This document shows, piece by piece, positions 25,068 through 33,007 of a stretch of DNA of 37,989 bases. Numbering within the stretch: the stretch's first letter is position 1; every line of letters starts with the position of its first letter. The translations under genes were made by a program, and so were the position numbers. This stretch comes from Novosphingobium colocasiae (lineage in GTDB: Bacteria > Pseudomonadota > Alphaproteobacteria > Sphingomonadales > Sphingomonadaceae). Under the pieces are notes generated by a model. It saw only the letters and a list, made by a program, of their open reading frames with translations, was not told the origin of the DNA and did no database searches. Location of the stretch: assembly GCF_014652555.1 (NCBI RefSeq), contig NZ_BMZA01000019.1, forward strand, positions 1 to 37,989, in the 5' to 3' direction.

Positions 25068-27299
25068 ATGAGCAACAGGCAGGCACTTTGCGCGACTACG
25101 GCGCTGATGCTTATAATGGGCGGGCAGGCCCATGCGCAGGACAAGTCCGATAATTCCGAAGACTGGGGGCAGCCGATCATCGTTACTGCGTCGAAACGCG
25201 CAGAGCGCCTTCAGGATGTTCCGGCGGCCATCACAGCGATTGGTTCTCAGCAAATGGAAGCGCAGGGCGTGCAGCGGGTCGCCGATTACATCGCACTGGT
25301 CCCCGGCTTCGCATCACGAGACCATGGCGCGCCGGGCTATGGCACGGTGATCCTGCGGGGCCTTAATACGGGGTCATTCCAGTCTACCGCGACCGTCGCC
25401 TATTATTTTGACGACAATCCCTTCACGGCGACCGGTTCGCTGTCTTATGGCGCATTTGTAACGCCCGACCCCGACATTACCGATATCGAGCGCATCGAAG
25501 TTCTGAAAGGCCCGCAAGGGACGCTTTATGGAGCATCAAGCCTGGGCGGCCTCGTTCGCCTGATTTCCAGAAAGCCCGATCTGGCGGAATTCAGCGGGTC
25601 CATAAAAGTTGATGCGTCGTCAGTAAAAGGCGGTAGCGAAGGCTATGGCATACGCGGGAACTTCAACTTGCCGGTCGTAAGGGACAAGTTGGCCGTCCGG
25701 GCGACGGTGCTTGCCCGCCATAGCCCTGGTTGGGTCGACAATGTCTATACGGGCAAGAAGGATCACAACGATGGTAATTCCTACGGCGGACGGGTCGCAG
25801 CGCTTTGGGAGCCGTCTAGCGATCTCAAGGTCGAACTGACGGCAGCGTATCAGGATACAGACACAAAAGCGCTCAACTACACCCTTGCGGAAAGCGACAC
25901 CCGTACTCCTAAGTACGGTGTAAACAAGGACTCATCGCCTTGGGATGAAGGGATTCGCGCAAAATATACAACGGCGACTGCCAAGGTCGAATATGACGTC
26001 GGTCCAGGCTCGATCGTCGCGAATTCGAGTTTCGCAAAGTATGACGTCGATACGTTTATCGATTTCACCAATGCTTATGGCTATATCCTGACGCTGCTTG
26101 CGGGTGTTCCTGCCGGCACGTTTACCACGCCCACCCGTGGCAATCTGGCCATGAAGAAATATACCGAAGAGCTACGCTTCGTTTCGAAGCGTCTGGGGCC
26201 CGTCGAGTTTCTGCTCGGAGGATACTATACGCATGAACGTACGGGCTTCTTCGCCGAAACGCGCATCAATGCCCTGCCTGGGCTCGAGCCGTTCCCGGCA
26301 CCGTACACCTACCTCAGTAACGGCCTGACATCGGGCACTTATCGGGAGATATCCGGTTATGGGAATCTGACATTCTACGTTACTGACCGGTTCGATATCA
26401 CCGGCGGTTTCCGCTATAGTGACAACAAGCAGTCCTATCGCCAAAGCACGACACAGGATGCCGTGATCCCCGGGGGCAACCGATCACTACCGCGCGTGTC
26501 GGATTCGGCCAAAACATATCTTGCGACGGTACGCTGGCGGCCGAATGACCAGATCAATCTCTATGCGCGCGCTGCAAGTGGCTATCGCCCGGGCGGTCCG
26601 GGCGTCAGTCTAGATCCGGGCACGCCGACAACTTTCAAGCCGGATACTGTCTGGAACTATGAAGTCGGCATCAAGGCAGCGACTAGCGACAACCTGCTGT
26701 CGGGCAGCTTCTCCGCATTCCAGATCGACTGGAGCAACGTCCAGATCGACCAGTACGATTCCTTTGGCCAACCTTATACGAACAATGGCGGCAAGGCGCG
26801 CGTGAAGGGACTCGAACTGGAATTCGCGTTGCGGCCGATGCCCGGACTGATCGTCTCGGGCAATGCCGGTTATACCGATCCCAAGATCATCAAGGCAAAT
26901 CCGGCTGCCACCGCGGCTACAGGGGCATCAGCAGGGGAACAGTTACCCCTCAATTCGAAATACGCGGGGTCGCTTTCGACCGATTACGCCGCAGCTGTCG
27001 GGGGGGGCAGCAAGGCCACATTCGGCGCTACTGTCAAATATCAGGGTAAAAAGAACAGTTCGTATCCCGGATCGCCGAGTGACCCGAATGTCGTCATTCC
27101 ATCCTACACCAGCGTCGATCTGCGCGCCGGGATCAATTTCGAGAAGTTCGATGTTCAGCTCCGGCTTGAGAACGTTTTCGACACCCACGGCATCGGGACG
27201 ATATCCAGCTACAAGGTTCTGGGAAATCCCAACTCGCCGACGTGGATTTCCTACATCCGCCCACGCACCCTTTCCGTCACCTTGGGAGCAAACTTCTGA
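25068..27299 (+). CDS. TonB-dependent outer-membrane receptor
   Basis: The gene encodes 743 residues, with the start supported by AAGGGGAGA upstream. The signal peptide ends LIMGGQAHAQD. The TonB box region reads IIVTASKRAERLQDVPAAIT near residue 38. The plug domain follows with IERIEVLKGPQGTLYGASSL near residue 140. A 22-strand barrel fills the rest, ending YIRPRTLSVTLGANF with the C-terminal Phe required by the BAM machinery. Sphingomonad receptors of this kind take up hydrophobic or aromatic compounds as well as siderophores and vitamins. Its setting between two GST genes points to an organic substrate. It is 93 bases after GST A and 34 before GST B, on the same strand. Confidence 0.95.
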   Translation: MSNRQALCATTALMLIMGGQAHAQDKSDNSEDWGQPIIVTASKRAERLQDVPAAITAIGSQQMEAQGVQRVADYIALVPGFASRDHGAPGYGTVILRGLNTGSFQSTATVAYYFDDNPFTATGSLSYGAFVTPDPDITDIERIEVLKGPQGTLYGASSLGGLVRLISRKPDLAEFSGSIKVDASSVKGGSEGYGIRGNFNLPVVRDKLAVRATVLARHSPGWVDNVYTGKKDHNDGNSYGGRVAALWEPSSDLKVELTAAYQDTDTKALNYTLAESDTRTPKYGVNKDSSPWDEGIRAKYTTATAKVEYDVGPGSIVANSSFAKYDVDTFIDFTNAYGYILTLLAGVPAGTFTTPTRGNLAMKKYTEELRFVSKRLGPVEFLLGGYYTHERTGFFAETRINALPGLEPFPAPYTYLSNGLTSGTYREISGYGNLTFYVTDRFDITGGFRYSDNKQSYRQSTTQDAVIPGGNRSLPRVSDSAKTYLATVRWRPNDQINLYARAASGYRPGGPGVSLDPGTPTTFKPDTVWNYEVGIKAATSDNLLSGSFSAFQIDWSNVQIDQYDSFGQPYTNNGGKARVKGLELEFALRPMPGLIVSGNAGYTDPKIIKANPAATAATGASAGEQLPLNSKYAGSLSTDYAAAVGGGSKATFGATVKYQGKKNSSYPGSPSDPNVVIPSYTSVDLRAGINFEKFDVQLRLENVFDTHGIGTISSYKVLGNPNSPTWISYIRPRTLSVTLGANF

Positions 27300-27333
27300 G
27301 CGCGATGATCGCTCGCGGTCTGGAGAAATGATC

Positions 27334-28059
27334 ATGAATAGCAATGGAAACTACCCGACGATCTATCACTTCGAAGCATCGCGTGGTTTTCGCGTCGTGT
27401 GGCTTTGCGAGGAACTCGATCTGAAATACGATCTCGTTTTCCGACCGGGCGATCAGTTCGGCTCACTGATGGCCTTGCAGGAGGTGCTGCCGGGCATGCC
27501 GATGGCACCGGTCATGGGATATGCTGGCGAACTGATCGTCGAATCCGGAGCGATCATCGATATCTTGCTGGCGCTTCATGGTGATGGGCACCTGGTTCCA
27601 TCCAAGACATCCAACGACTTTCTGTTCCACACTCAATGGATGCACTTTGCCGAAGGGACCGCGCTCGCACGGATGACCCAACGGCGTCTTTCTGCGATGG
27701 CGGCAGGCATCGACGTGGACCAGGCTCCGCGCGGCTATGATGCGGCCAACCGTAACGACGGCTTCGAGCCGATCGGCGCGGCTGCGGTTTTCGAGTTCGT
27801 CGAGGCCTTTCTGAGCAAGCATCCGTACTTCGGCGGGGCCGAATTCACTGCCGCCGATATTATGATGGAATACGCGATGCGCGTCGCCAAACTGGTCGTA
27901 TGGGACGATACCAACAGGTTTCCGAATATCGCTGCATGGCGGAAAAACGTGATGGCACGGCCTGCTTATGCGCGTGCTGTAAAGGCTTCGACATTCGGCG
28001 AACTGGATGACGTCGGCGTTCCGCTCCACGCACCTCATCCATTTGCCAGGCCAGCCTGA
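27334..28059 (+). CDS. Glutathione S-transferase family protein (GST B)
   Basis: The gene encodes 241 residues from the ATG at 27334, which has GGAG eight bases upstream; ATG at 27328 is possible. The N-terminal domain reads TIYHFEASRGFRVVWLCEEL, with Ser at the usual catalytic position (ASRGF). GMPMAPVMGY holds the cis-proline and ELIVESGAIIDILLA the Glu-Ser motif. The C-terminal domain shares FHTQWMHFAEGTALARM and YFGGAEFTAADIMM with GST A. Identity between the paralogues is obvious along the whole length, but B lacks a loop of about ten residues before the cap helix. It is followed 41 bases later by the broken nitronate monooxygenase gene. Confidence 0.9.
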   Translation: MNSNGNYPTIYHFEASRGFRVVWLCEELDLKYDLVFRPGDQFGSLMALQEVLPGMPMAPVMGYAGELIVESGAIIDILLALHGDGHLVPSKTSNDFLFHTQWMHFAEGTALARMTQRRLSAMAAGIDVDQAPRGYDAANRNDGFEPIGAAAVFEFVEAFLSKHPYFGGAEFTAADIMMEYAMRVAKLVVWDDTNRFPNIAAWRKNVMARPAYARAVKASTFGELDDVGVPLHAPHPFARPA

Positions 28060-28100
28060 CGTCCGACCACGCGTTCGATATTCGCGAATACAGGTACGGT

Positions 28101-28739
28101 ATGATGCACTCTTTCGAGAACCATCGCGTCGTCAGACATACGGGTGCTGAATTTCCGATATTCCAGGCGCCGATTGGTGTGATCTCTCGCGAATCTCTGG
28201 TCAGCGCGGTGGTCGCAGCCGGAGCAGTCGGTCTGATCGAAACGATGTTTCTCGATCCGGCTGGAATGCAGGAACAGTTCGATTTTGTGCGTGCCAGGAC
28301 CAATCGGCCGATAGGTCTTCATTTTGCCATCGACTGGCTTATTGAACGCCCAGAGCAGGAAAAGGCCATGCTCAAATAGGGGCTAGAAGGCAAAAGTCAG
28401 TTCGTCACGACCGGCTACGGCAATCCGCTGCGCTATATCCAGCGGATCAAGGACGCCGGTCTGACAACCTATCACATGACTGAAACGCTGGAAGAGGCGC
28501 TTCTCGCGCAAGAGGCTGGTGCGGACGGAGTTGTCCGGGGCGGAGCGGAGAAAGGCGGTACGGCGGGGGATCAGAACCTTCACCTGTTCACCTTGCTTCA
28601 GAAAGCCCGACGGCAGCTGGATATTCCTATCGTCGCGACGGGCGGCCTCGCGGACGGTACCCGCGCAACACGTCGGAGCCCCGACGGTTACATACATCCC
28701 GAAACGCATGAAGAACGCGGGCCAGCGCCTTTCCGTTGA
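28101..28739 (+). pseudogene. Nitronate monooxygenase (2-nitropropane dioxygenase type), interrupted and truncated
   Basis: Reading starts at ATG 28101 and gives EFPIFQAPIGVISRESLVSA, the flavin-binding N-terminus. It then runs to EKAMLK, where an in-frame TAG at 28377-28379 stops it. The same frame continues without shift: GLEGKSQFVTTGYGNPLRYI, AQEAGADGVVRGGAEKGGTA and DIPIVATGGLADGTRA, all family blocks. After about 28665 the homology ends; the usual next block with the phosphate-binding loop is replaced by unrelated sequence until a TGA at 28737-28739. The enzyme would oxidise alkyl nitronates with FMN. A CAG-to-TAG change plus a 3' deletion explains the damage. It was the last gene of the GST operon. 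Confidence 0.85.
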
Positions 28740-28812
28740 CGTAGCTGTCCGTGGACAGGCGCACTCCGCTGGGCAGAAAGCGCGGCCATGTCCGCCATTG
28801 CCATTCCCTCTG
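28666..28812. other. Short unassigned stretch between nitronate monooxygenase remnant and Rieske gene
   Basis: This stretch does not belong to either neighbour. One - strand frame reads RFLPSGVRLSTDSYVNGKAL and continues into an uncharged helix-like segment with LARVLHAF, which looks protein-like but has no start, no stop match and no family I recognise. It may be the scar of the deletion that removed the 3' end of the nitronate monooxygenase gene. Confidence 0.3.
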
Positions 28813-30078
28813 TCAGCCGTTCAGCGCTTCGCTCACGCTTGCCGCGTTCACCCAGCGATCAACATGGTGCAGGTTATGACGGATCTGCACCTCTCCATCC
28901 TGCAACTGCATGGTGTCAAAGGCACGCGCCTCGATGCCCCGCTGCGTGCGCTCGGTATTGGTGACGTCCTCGAGCAGGATTTCGGCGATGCGCGCGACGT
29001 AAAGTTCCTGCTGTAGGCATTCGTGCGCAGTTGTCGGACGCGGAACGTGGAACTCTGCTTCCCAGCGGGTGCGGTTGACGCTGATGGGCCAGAACCGATG
29101 AGACCAGAAGCCACCCGGCGAGAGATTGATATGCAGCGTGGGAAAGGCCACGGCGATGTCCAGGGCCCAGTAGCGCGACTGCTTGGGATTGATCGCGGGA
29201 TGATCGAGATAGCGTGACATGCCAGCGGTGTCTGCGGCACCCAGCACGTTGCCGGTATCCCGGTTAGCATAGGCCATCTTTTCCACCATCGCATCTTCGG
29301 GAGGCGCATATTCGGGGTTTCCGAAAGTGGAAAACTGCCGGTGTGGCCCCCAGAACAAGGCGTCCAAAGGTCGCGAATGCGGGTTTACCTGGCTGGCGAA
29401 AGTCTTGCCGATAGTTGCCGGATGAATGGAGGGGATGTGATAAGTCTCCGAGAAGGCATCGGCCAGCACCTTCCAGTTCGCATCGAGGTGCGCCTCGAAG
29501 TAAAGCGAGGTTTCGGTGTTCTCCCAAGAGATGCCTGAAAAGCGCCGGCCGAACTCGCCAAGGAATTCGGTCAGCCCCACTTCGGGGACGGCTTGGTGGT
29601 TGATGAATATCCACCCTTCCCACACCTCGGTGGCAATCGGGCGCAAACCGCAAGCCTTCTTGTCGACATCGAAGAAATTTGCCTCGTCCGGGATCCCGAA
29701 CAGGCGGCCATCGTTGCGAAACACCCAGTTGTGATAGTTGCACATGAAACGCGACGCCCGGCCACGCTCTTCCAGAACCACCTGGTTTCCGCGATGCGGG
29801 CAGACGTTGTAGAAGGCCTGAACCTTATCGTCGCTGGTACGCACGACAACGATCGGCGTGTTCCATATCTCGATCGTCTTGGTGAAGAAGCTTCCCTTTT
29901 CGGGGACCTGTTCGATCCGTCCGACGGTGAGCCAGGCCCGCTTGAACAACTGCTCGCGCTCGCGCTCGAAGTATTCGGGCGACCGGTAGGGTTCGCATGA
30001 GACGGGCCCTGTGCCGAGCCCGGCGCTGCGGGTGAGGTCGCTGGTACAGATGCCGGCAAGCTCTGTCATCTCGTTCAC
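28813..30078 (-). CDS. Rieske non-heme iron oxygenase, alpha subunit
   Basis: The gene encodes 421 residues from a GTG start at 30078 with GGAG upstream. The Rieske cluster ligands are CPHRG near residue 93 and CNYH, separated by 17 residues, giving the C-x-H-x17-C-x2-H pattern. The catalytic domain shows DANWKVLADAFSETYHIPSI, with the two His ligands in YHIPSIH. Glu sits where naphthalene-type enzymes have the bridging Asp, as in the alpha-only enzymes such as carnitine monooxygenase. It should hydroxylate or demethylate an aromatic or hydrophobic substrate with O2. No ferredoxin, reductase or beta subunit is encoded nearby, so electrons must come from proteins encoded elsewhere. It is the last gene of the - strand operon, 12 bases after the 117-residue protein. 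Confidence 0.95.
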   Translation of the reverse strand: MNEMTELAGICTSDLTRSAGLGTGPVSCEPYRSPEYFEREREQLFKRAWLTVGRIEQVPEKGSFFTKTIEIWNTPIVVVRTSDDKVQAFYNVCPHRGNQVVLEERGRASRFMCNYHNWVFRNDGRLFGIPDEANFFDVDKKACGLRPIATEVWEGWIFINHQAVPEVGLTEFLGEFGRRFSGISWENTETSLYFEAHLDANWKVLADAFSETYHIPSIHPATIGKTFASQVNPHSRPLDALFWGPHRQFSTFGNPEYAPPEDAMVEKMAYANRDTGNVLGAADTAGMSRYLDHPAINPKQSRYWALDIAVAFPTLHINLSPGGFWSHRFWPISVNRTRWEAEFHVPRPTTAHECLQQELYVARIAEILLEDVTNTERTQRGIEARAFDTMQLQDGEVQIRHNLHHVDRWVNAASVSEALNG

Positions 30079-30090
30079 GGCACTTCTCCT

Positions 30091-30444
30091 TCAGGCCGTC
30101 GGTTCAGCGGTACGCACGATCCGCACAGAATGGGGAAACGGCGAATTGATTGCGCGTGGCTGCCTGTGCAGTTCCACTGCCATGGCAGCCTGGGCAAGCG
30201 CCAGCTGCAGGCGGAACAGGCGCAGCACGGGTTCCGGCAGCGCATCGAGCGGGAACTGGCCGACATGCGCCAGAATGGCTTCCGACCGGGCGAGCATCAC
30301 CGTGTAGAACCGCCGGATATCGTCCATACTGGAACGTGCGCGGATGTCCCAGCGTTCCTGGGCCGTCGACCCGACCCAGTGCGGCACGAACTCCAGCAAA
30401 TCCTCGAAACCGGGCGGCAGCAGTCCTTCGCTATGCCCGCTCAT
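30091..30444 (-). CDS. 117-residue conserved-looking protein of unknown function
   Basis: The start is the ATG at 30444, which overlaps the stop codon of the EthD gene as ATGA; the open frame to 30564 only repeats that gene in another frame. The protein is alpha-helical in character: PPGFEDLLEFVPHWVGSTAQ, then ERWDIRARSSMDDIRRFYTV, then MLARSEAILAHVGQFPLDAL and LRLFRLQLALAQAAMAVELH. There is no signal peptide, membrane helix or metal motif. I do not recognise the family. Being coupled between an EthD gene and a Rieske oxygenase gene, it is a good candidate for an accessory subunit or a substrate-processing helper. Confidence 0.75.
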   Translation of the reverse strand: MSGHSEGLLPPGFEDLLEFVPHWVGSTAQERWDIRARSSMDDIRRFYTVMLARSEAILAHVGQFPLDALPEPVLRLFRLQLALAQAAMAVELHRQPRAINSPFPHSVRIVRTAEPTA

Positions 30445-31127
30445 ATTATACGCTCGGCATTGGCGATGAGGGTATGGTGAACGCCAGCGCGACCCATCAG
30501 GGTGGCAAAAGCCTGCGGATCTGCCGTGACCCCGCGTTCCAGCGCGGATAGCGTGGGCCACCACAGTTCACGCGCGCCGATGAAGGGTGGGGAATCCCCA
30601 TGCACTTTAGCAACCGGGCGCGAGCGAACATGACGGTATGCACCCAGCCGGTCACCCAGCGCGCCGTCGTCGTCGGCCGCCCAATCGACATTGCCGTCGC
30701 TTTCGACCAGTTGGATGATCTTGGCACTGACCGACCAGTCGGTTGGGGACCAATGCACCGCAGCATCGTCCGGATCATCGACCGAAGGACGCGAGCGCAG
30801 CACCTCTTCCTCGAAGAAGGTGAAGGTCAATCCGTCCATATCGACAAATAGCGGCTCGTCGGGAATATTGTACTTGGCGTGAGCCGGATCCTTGCCGAGC
30901 GCGAGGGCATCGTCCAGGCTGTCGAACCACAACTCGGTAATGCCGTCATAGACCCGCTGCTTGTCGGGAAGCAGCGGGCTGTCGATCCGGTGCGACTGGA
31001 TATAGCCGCGCAGGCAGGCGATCTTCTTGCTGAGCGTGCCATGCGGATGACGCCAGTGATCGTGGAACTGCTGTTCGGAGATATCCTTTCGGCGCGGTAT
31101 CGCGGCGAGAATCTTGGCGTTGTACAT
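30441..31127 (-). CDS. Tandem EthD-like (dimeric alpha-beta barrel) protein
   Basis: The gene encodes 228 residues. The N-terminal half is a clear EthD domain: MYNAKILAAIPRRKDISEQQ, FHDHWRHPHGTLSKKIACLR, GITELWFDSLDDALAL. The second half repeats the plan in a degenerate way: SAKIIQLVESDGNVD, then AYRHVRSRPVAKVHGDSP, then GARELWWPTLSALERG. The two halves may fold together into one barrel. EthD-like proteins occur in ether, polyketide and aromatic degradation clusters, where some act as small-molecule cyclases, monooxygenases or lyases. It is 20 bases after the SDR gene and overlaps the 117-residue gene, so it is co-translated with both. Confidence 0.87.
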   Translation of the reverse strand: MYNAKILAAIPRRKDISEQQFHDHWRHPHGTLSKKIACLRGYIQSHRIDSPLLPDKQRVYDGITELWFDSLDDALALGKDPAHAKYNIPDEPLFVDMDGLTFTFFEEEVLRSRPSVDDPDDAAVHWSPTDWSVSAKIIQLVESDGNVDWAADDDGALGDRLGAYRHVRSRPVAKVHGDSPPFIGARELWWPTLSALERGVTADPQAFATLMGRAGVHHTLIANAERII

Positions 31128-31147
31128 GGCAGCGCTCCCGCAAGTCC

Positions 31148-31900
31148 TCAGATCGTGGTGAACCCGCCATCGACGGCAAGACAGGCGCCGGTCACGAAGG
31201 ACGCGGCGTCCGATAGCAGCCAGACGGCTGCCTCGGCCTGTTCCGCCGGTTCACTGAACCGGCCGATCGGGTGGATGGAATTGAGGTAAGGCTCCAACCC
31301 GGGATCGTTGTCCATCGCGCGTTGCAGCATGGGTGTCCGCACGGCGCCGGGAACGAGCGCGTTCACGCGGATCCCGTGCTTGCCATAGTCCGCCGCCGCA
31401 ACCCGGGTCAGGCCGACGACCGCATGTTTCGAACCAACGTACTCGCCATGCATGGGCACGCCCACCACCCCCGCCGCCGAGGCGGTGTTGACGATGGAGC
31501 CCTTTGTACCGCGCCCGATTATCGAGAGGATCTGGTATTTCATGCAAAGGAAGGTTCCAACGACATTGATGTCGAGACTTTGCCGGAACCGTTCCAGCGA
31601 AACATCGGCCAGAGGCAGCCCCGCCTGCGGGATGGCGGCGTTGTTGAAAGCTCCGTCCAGCGCGCCGAAGGTGTCGATCGTCCGCGCGACAAGGGCTTTG
31701 ACGTCCTCTTCGCTGCCAATGTCGCAATGGACATAGATCGCGTTGCCTTTGGCTGCGGCTACCACCGCCTCTCCAGCAGGATCATCGATATCGGCAAGCG
31801 CCACACGCGCGCCACGCTCGATCAGCAGCTCGACCGTCGCGCGGCCGATCCCGCTCGCGCCACCGGTGACGATGAACACCTTGCCATCCAGATCAGCCAT
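31148..31900 (-). CDS. Short-chain dehydrogenase/reductase
   Basis: The gene encodes 250 residues from the ATG at 31900 with GAGAGGAAC upstream. The NAD(P)-binding motif TGGASGIG lies near residue 12 and ALADIDDPAGEAV near residue 36, with Asp ending strand 2, which favours NAD+. The structural motif NNAAIP lies near residue 90. The catalytic Ser is in NTASAAGVVG near residue 142, and Tyr-Lys in GEYVGSKHAV near residue 155. The C-terminus ends GACLAVDGGFTTI, typical of classical SDRs. It probably oxidises a secondary alcohol or dihydrodiol. It is the first intact gene of the - strand operon ending in the Rieske oxygenase. Confidence 0.93.
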   Translation of the reverse strand: MADLDGKVFIVTGGASGIGRATVELLIERGARVALADIDDPAGEAVVAAAKGNAIYVHCDIGSEEDVKALVARTIDTFGALDGAFNNAAIPQAGLPLADVSLERFRQSLDINVVGTFLCMKYQILSIIGRGTKGSIVNTASAAGVVGVPMHGEYVGSKHAVVGLTRVAAADYGKHGIRVNALVPGAVRTPMLQRAMDNDPGLEPYLNSIHPIGRFSEPAEQAEAAVWLLSDAASFVTGACLAVDGGFTTI

Positions 31901-31942
31901 GTCCGTTCCTCTCAATCATTGCGGCGGATTGACCGCCCGCCC

Positions 31943-32000
31943 TCATTTCCACCTATAGCGCAGCGTCACGCCATATTCTGCCGGTTGTCCTGGATGCGGC
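31943..32000 (-). pseudogene. Remnant of a TonB-dependent receptor C-terminus
   Basis: The - strand codons just before the TGA at 31943-31945 read PHPGQPAEYGVTLRYRWK. This is the pattern of the last beta strand of TonB receptors; compare TGRPAEYGMTVGYQF at the end of the intact receptor at 34478. Upstream codons do not continue the barrel sequence. The fragment lies 42 bases before the SDR start codon, so a receptor gene probably once headed the SDR-EthD-Rieske operon and was deleted. Confidence 0.6.
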
Positions 32001-32137
32001 GCACGTGGTCGGGCCGATTTGCTTCGAGATGTTCTTTGTTCCTCTCCCAGCAATTCTTCCTGTTCAAAGCCGCAGTCCGGCTTTGCCTGGACCTGCCTCT
32101 TCAGACTCGAAGTGCATGGCATTACTCGATCATATAG

Positions 32138-32191
32138 TCCAATCTTTGGATGCATCCTATTATTTTTTGATTTATCGATTCCTGCGATAAA
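32138..32191. promoter_or_regulatory. Inverted repeats in the SDR/TetR divergent region
   Basis: The 31901-32301 gap holds the receptor remnant and an A+T-rich control region. TTTATCG at 32171-32177 faces CGATAAA at 32185-32191 across seven bases. TCCAATCTTTGGA at 32138-32150 is a second small palindrome. Both are upstream of the TetR gene at 32302 and of the divergent SDR operon, as expected for an autoregulated TetR system. Which one is the operator cannot be decided by eye. Confidence 0.4.
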
Positions 32192-32301
32192 AATCTGTAA
32201 CGTAAAGATTTTCGCAAATGGCAGTCAGCGCCACCGACTGGCCGCAGTTGGAACAGCCACGCATACCCGCTAGGGCCGGTGGCACGGTACAGTGCAAACT
32301 G

Positions 32302-32964
32302 ATGGAGTATGGCGTGACGGTTCGCGAACGAGCGAAAGAAGAGCGCAGACAGAGGATTCTGAACGCAGCCGAGAACCTCATTCGCGAATCCGGATCTGTG
32401 AGCTTCTCCATGCGGGAACTGGCCGTCCACGCAGAGATGAGCCATTTCACATCCTACAATCTGATCGGCGGGAAAGGCGCAGTGCTTTACACGCTTCTCC
32501 ATCGATCGATCGATCGCATTATGAGCTTGCCAAGTTCAGTTGATCCGCAGTCGGACCCTCTCCAATACATACTGAAAATGGGTGACATAGCCGTGCGCTT
32601 CTTTGTGTCGGATCCGATGTTTTTCCGGCCGCTGACGCGCTATCTTTTCGGCGTCCTTGATCATGAGCATCGCCCCGCTTACATGAAAAAGGGTGAACAG
32701 CACTGGCGCACGGCCGCGGTGGCGATAGAAGCCGCCACCCCACTGCCAGCCGTGTTAACGGAGGCCGATTTCGGCACAGCGATCAATACCTATTTCGCCG
32801 GTGCCTTGGGGTTATGGGCTCACGAAGAAATCACAGAGGCGATGTTCTTCGCGCACATTCGGCACGCTATATCGATCACGTTGCTGGCATGGGGAAAGCC
32901 GGAATGGCAGCCCCGCCTGATGGCCGAAATCGCGGCGGCGCGCGTAATCATTCATTCGCCCTGA
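32302..32964 (+). CDS. TetR family transcriptional regulator
   Basis: About 220 residues from the ATG at 32302 (MEYGVTVRERAKEERR); the frame is open to ATG 32218, and no strong binding site decides between them. The N-terminal DNA-binding domain reads RILNAAENLIRESGSVSFSM, then RELAVHAEMSHFTSYNLIGG, where the turn is followed by Lys-Gly-Ala in place of the common Lys-Glu-x-Leu. The C-terminal domain has aromatic-rich helices such as MFFRPLTRYLFGVLDHEHRP. It is not closely similar to the TetR protein at 23176. Its position makes it the likely regulator of the divergent SDR-EthD-Rieske operon. Confidence 0.87.
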   Translation: MEYGVTVRERAKEERRQRILNAAENLIRESGSVSFSMRELAVHAEMSHFTSYNLIGGKGAVLYTLLHRSIDRIMSLPSSVDPQSDPLQYILKMGDIAVRFFVSDPMFFRPLTRYLFGVLDHEHRPAYMKKGEQHWRTAAVAIEAATPLPAVLTEADFGTAINTYFAGALGLWAHEEITEAMFFAHIRHAISITLLAWGKPEWQPRLMAEIAAARVIIHSP

Positions 32965-33007
32965 AGGCGAAGGCCGGGATGCGTTGACCATCCCGTCCGA
33001 ACGCCCG

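Noticed and set aside
28377..28379. TAG read through as an amino acid (recoding) in the nitronate monooxygenase gene
   Set aside because: There is no recoding signal or family precedent, and the gene is also truncated at its 3' end, so plain pseudogenisation is simpler.
28519..29016. 165-codon + strand frame across the nitronate monooxygenase end and the Rieske gene end
   Set aside because: It overlaps the well-supported Rieske gene on the other strand and crosses two unrelated segments; no motif supports it.
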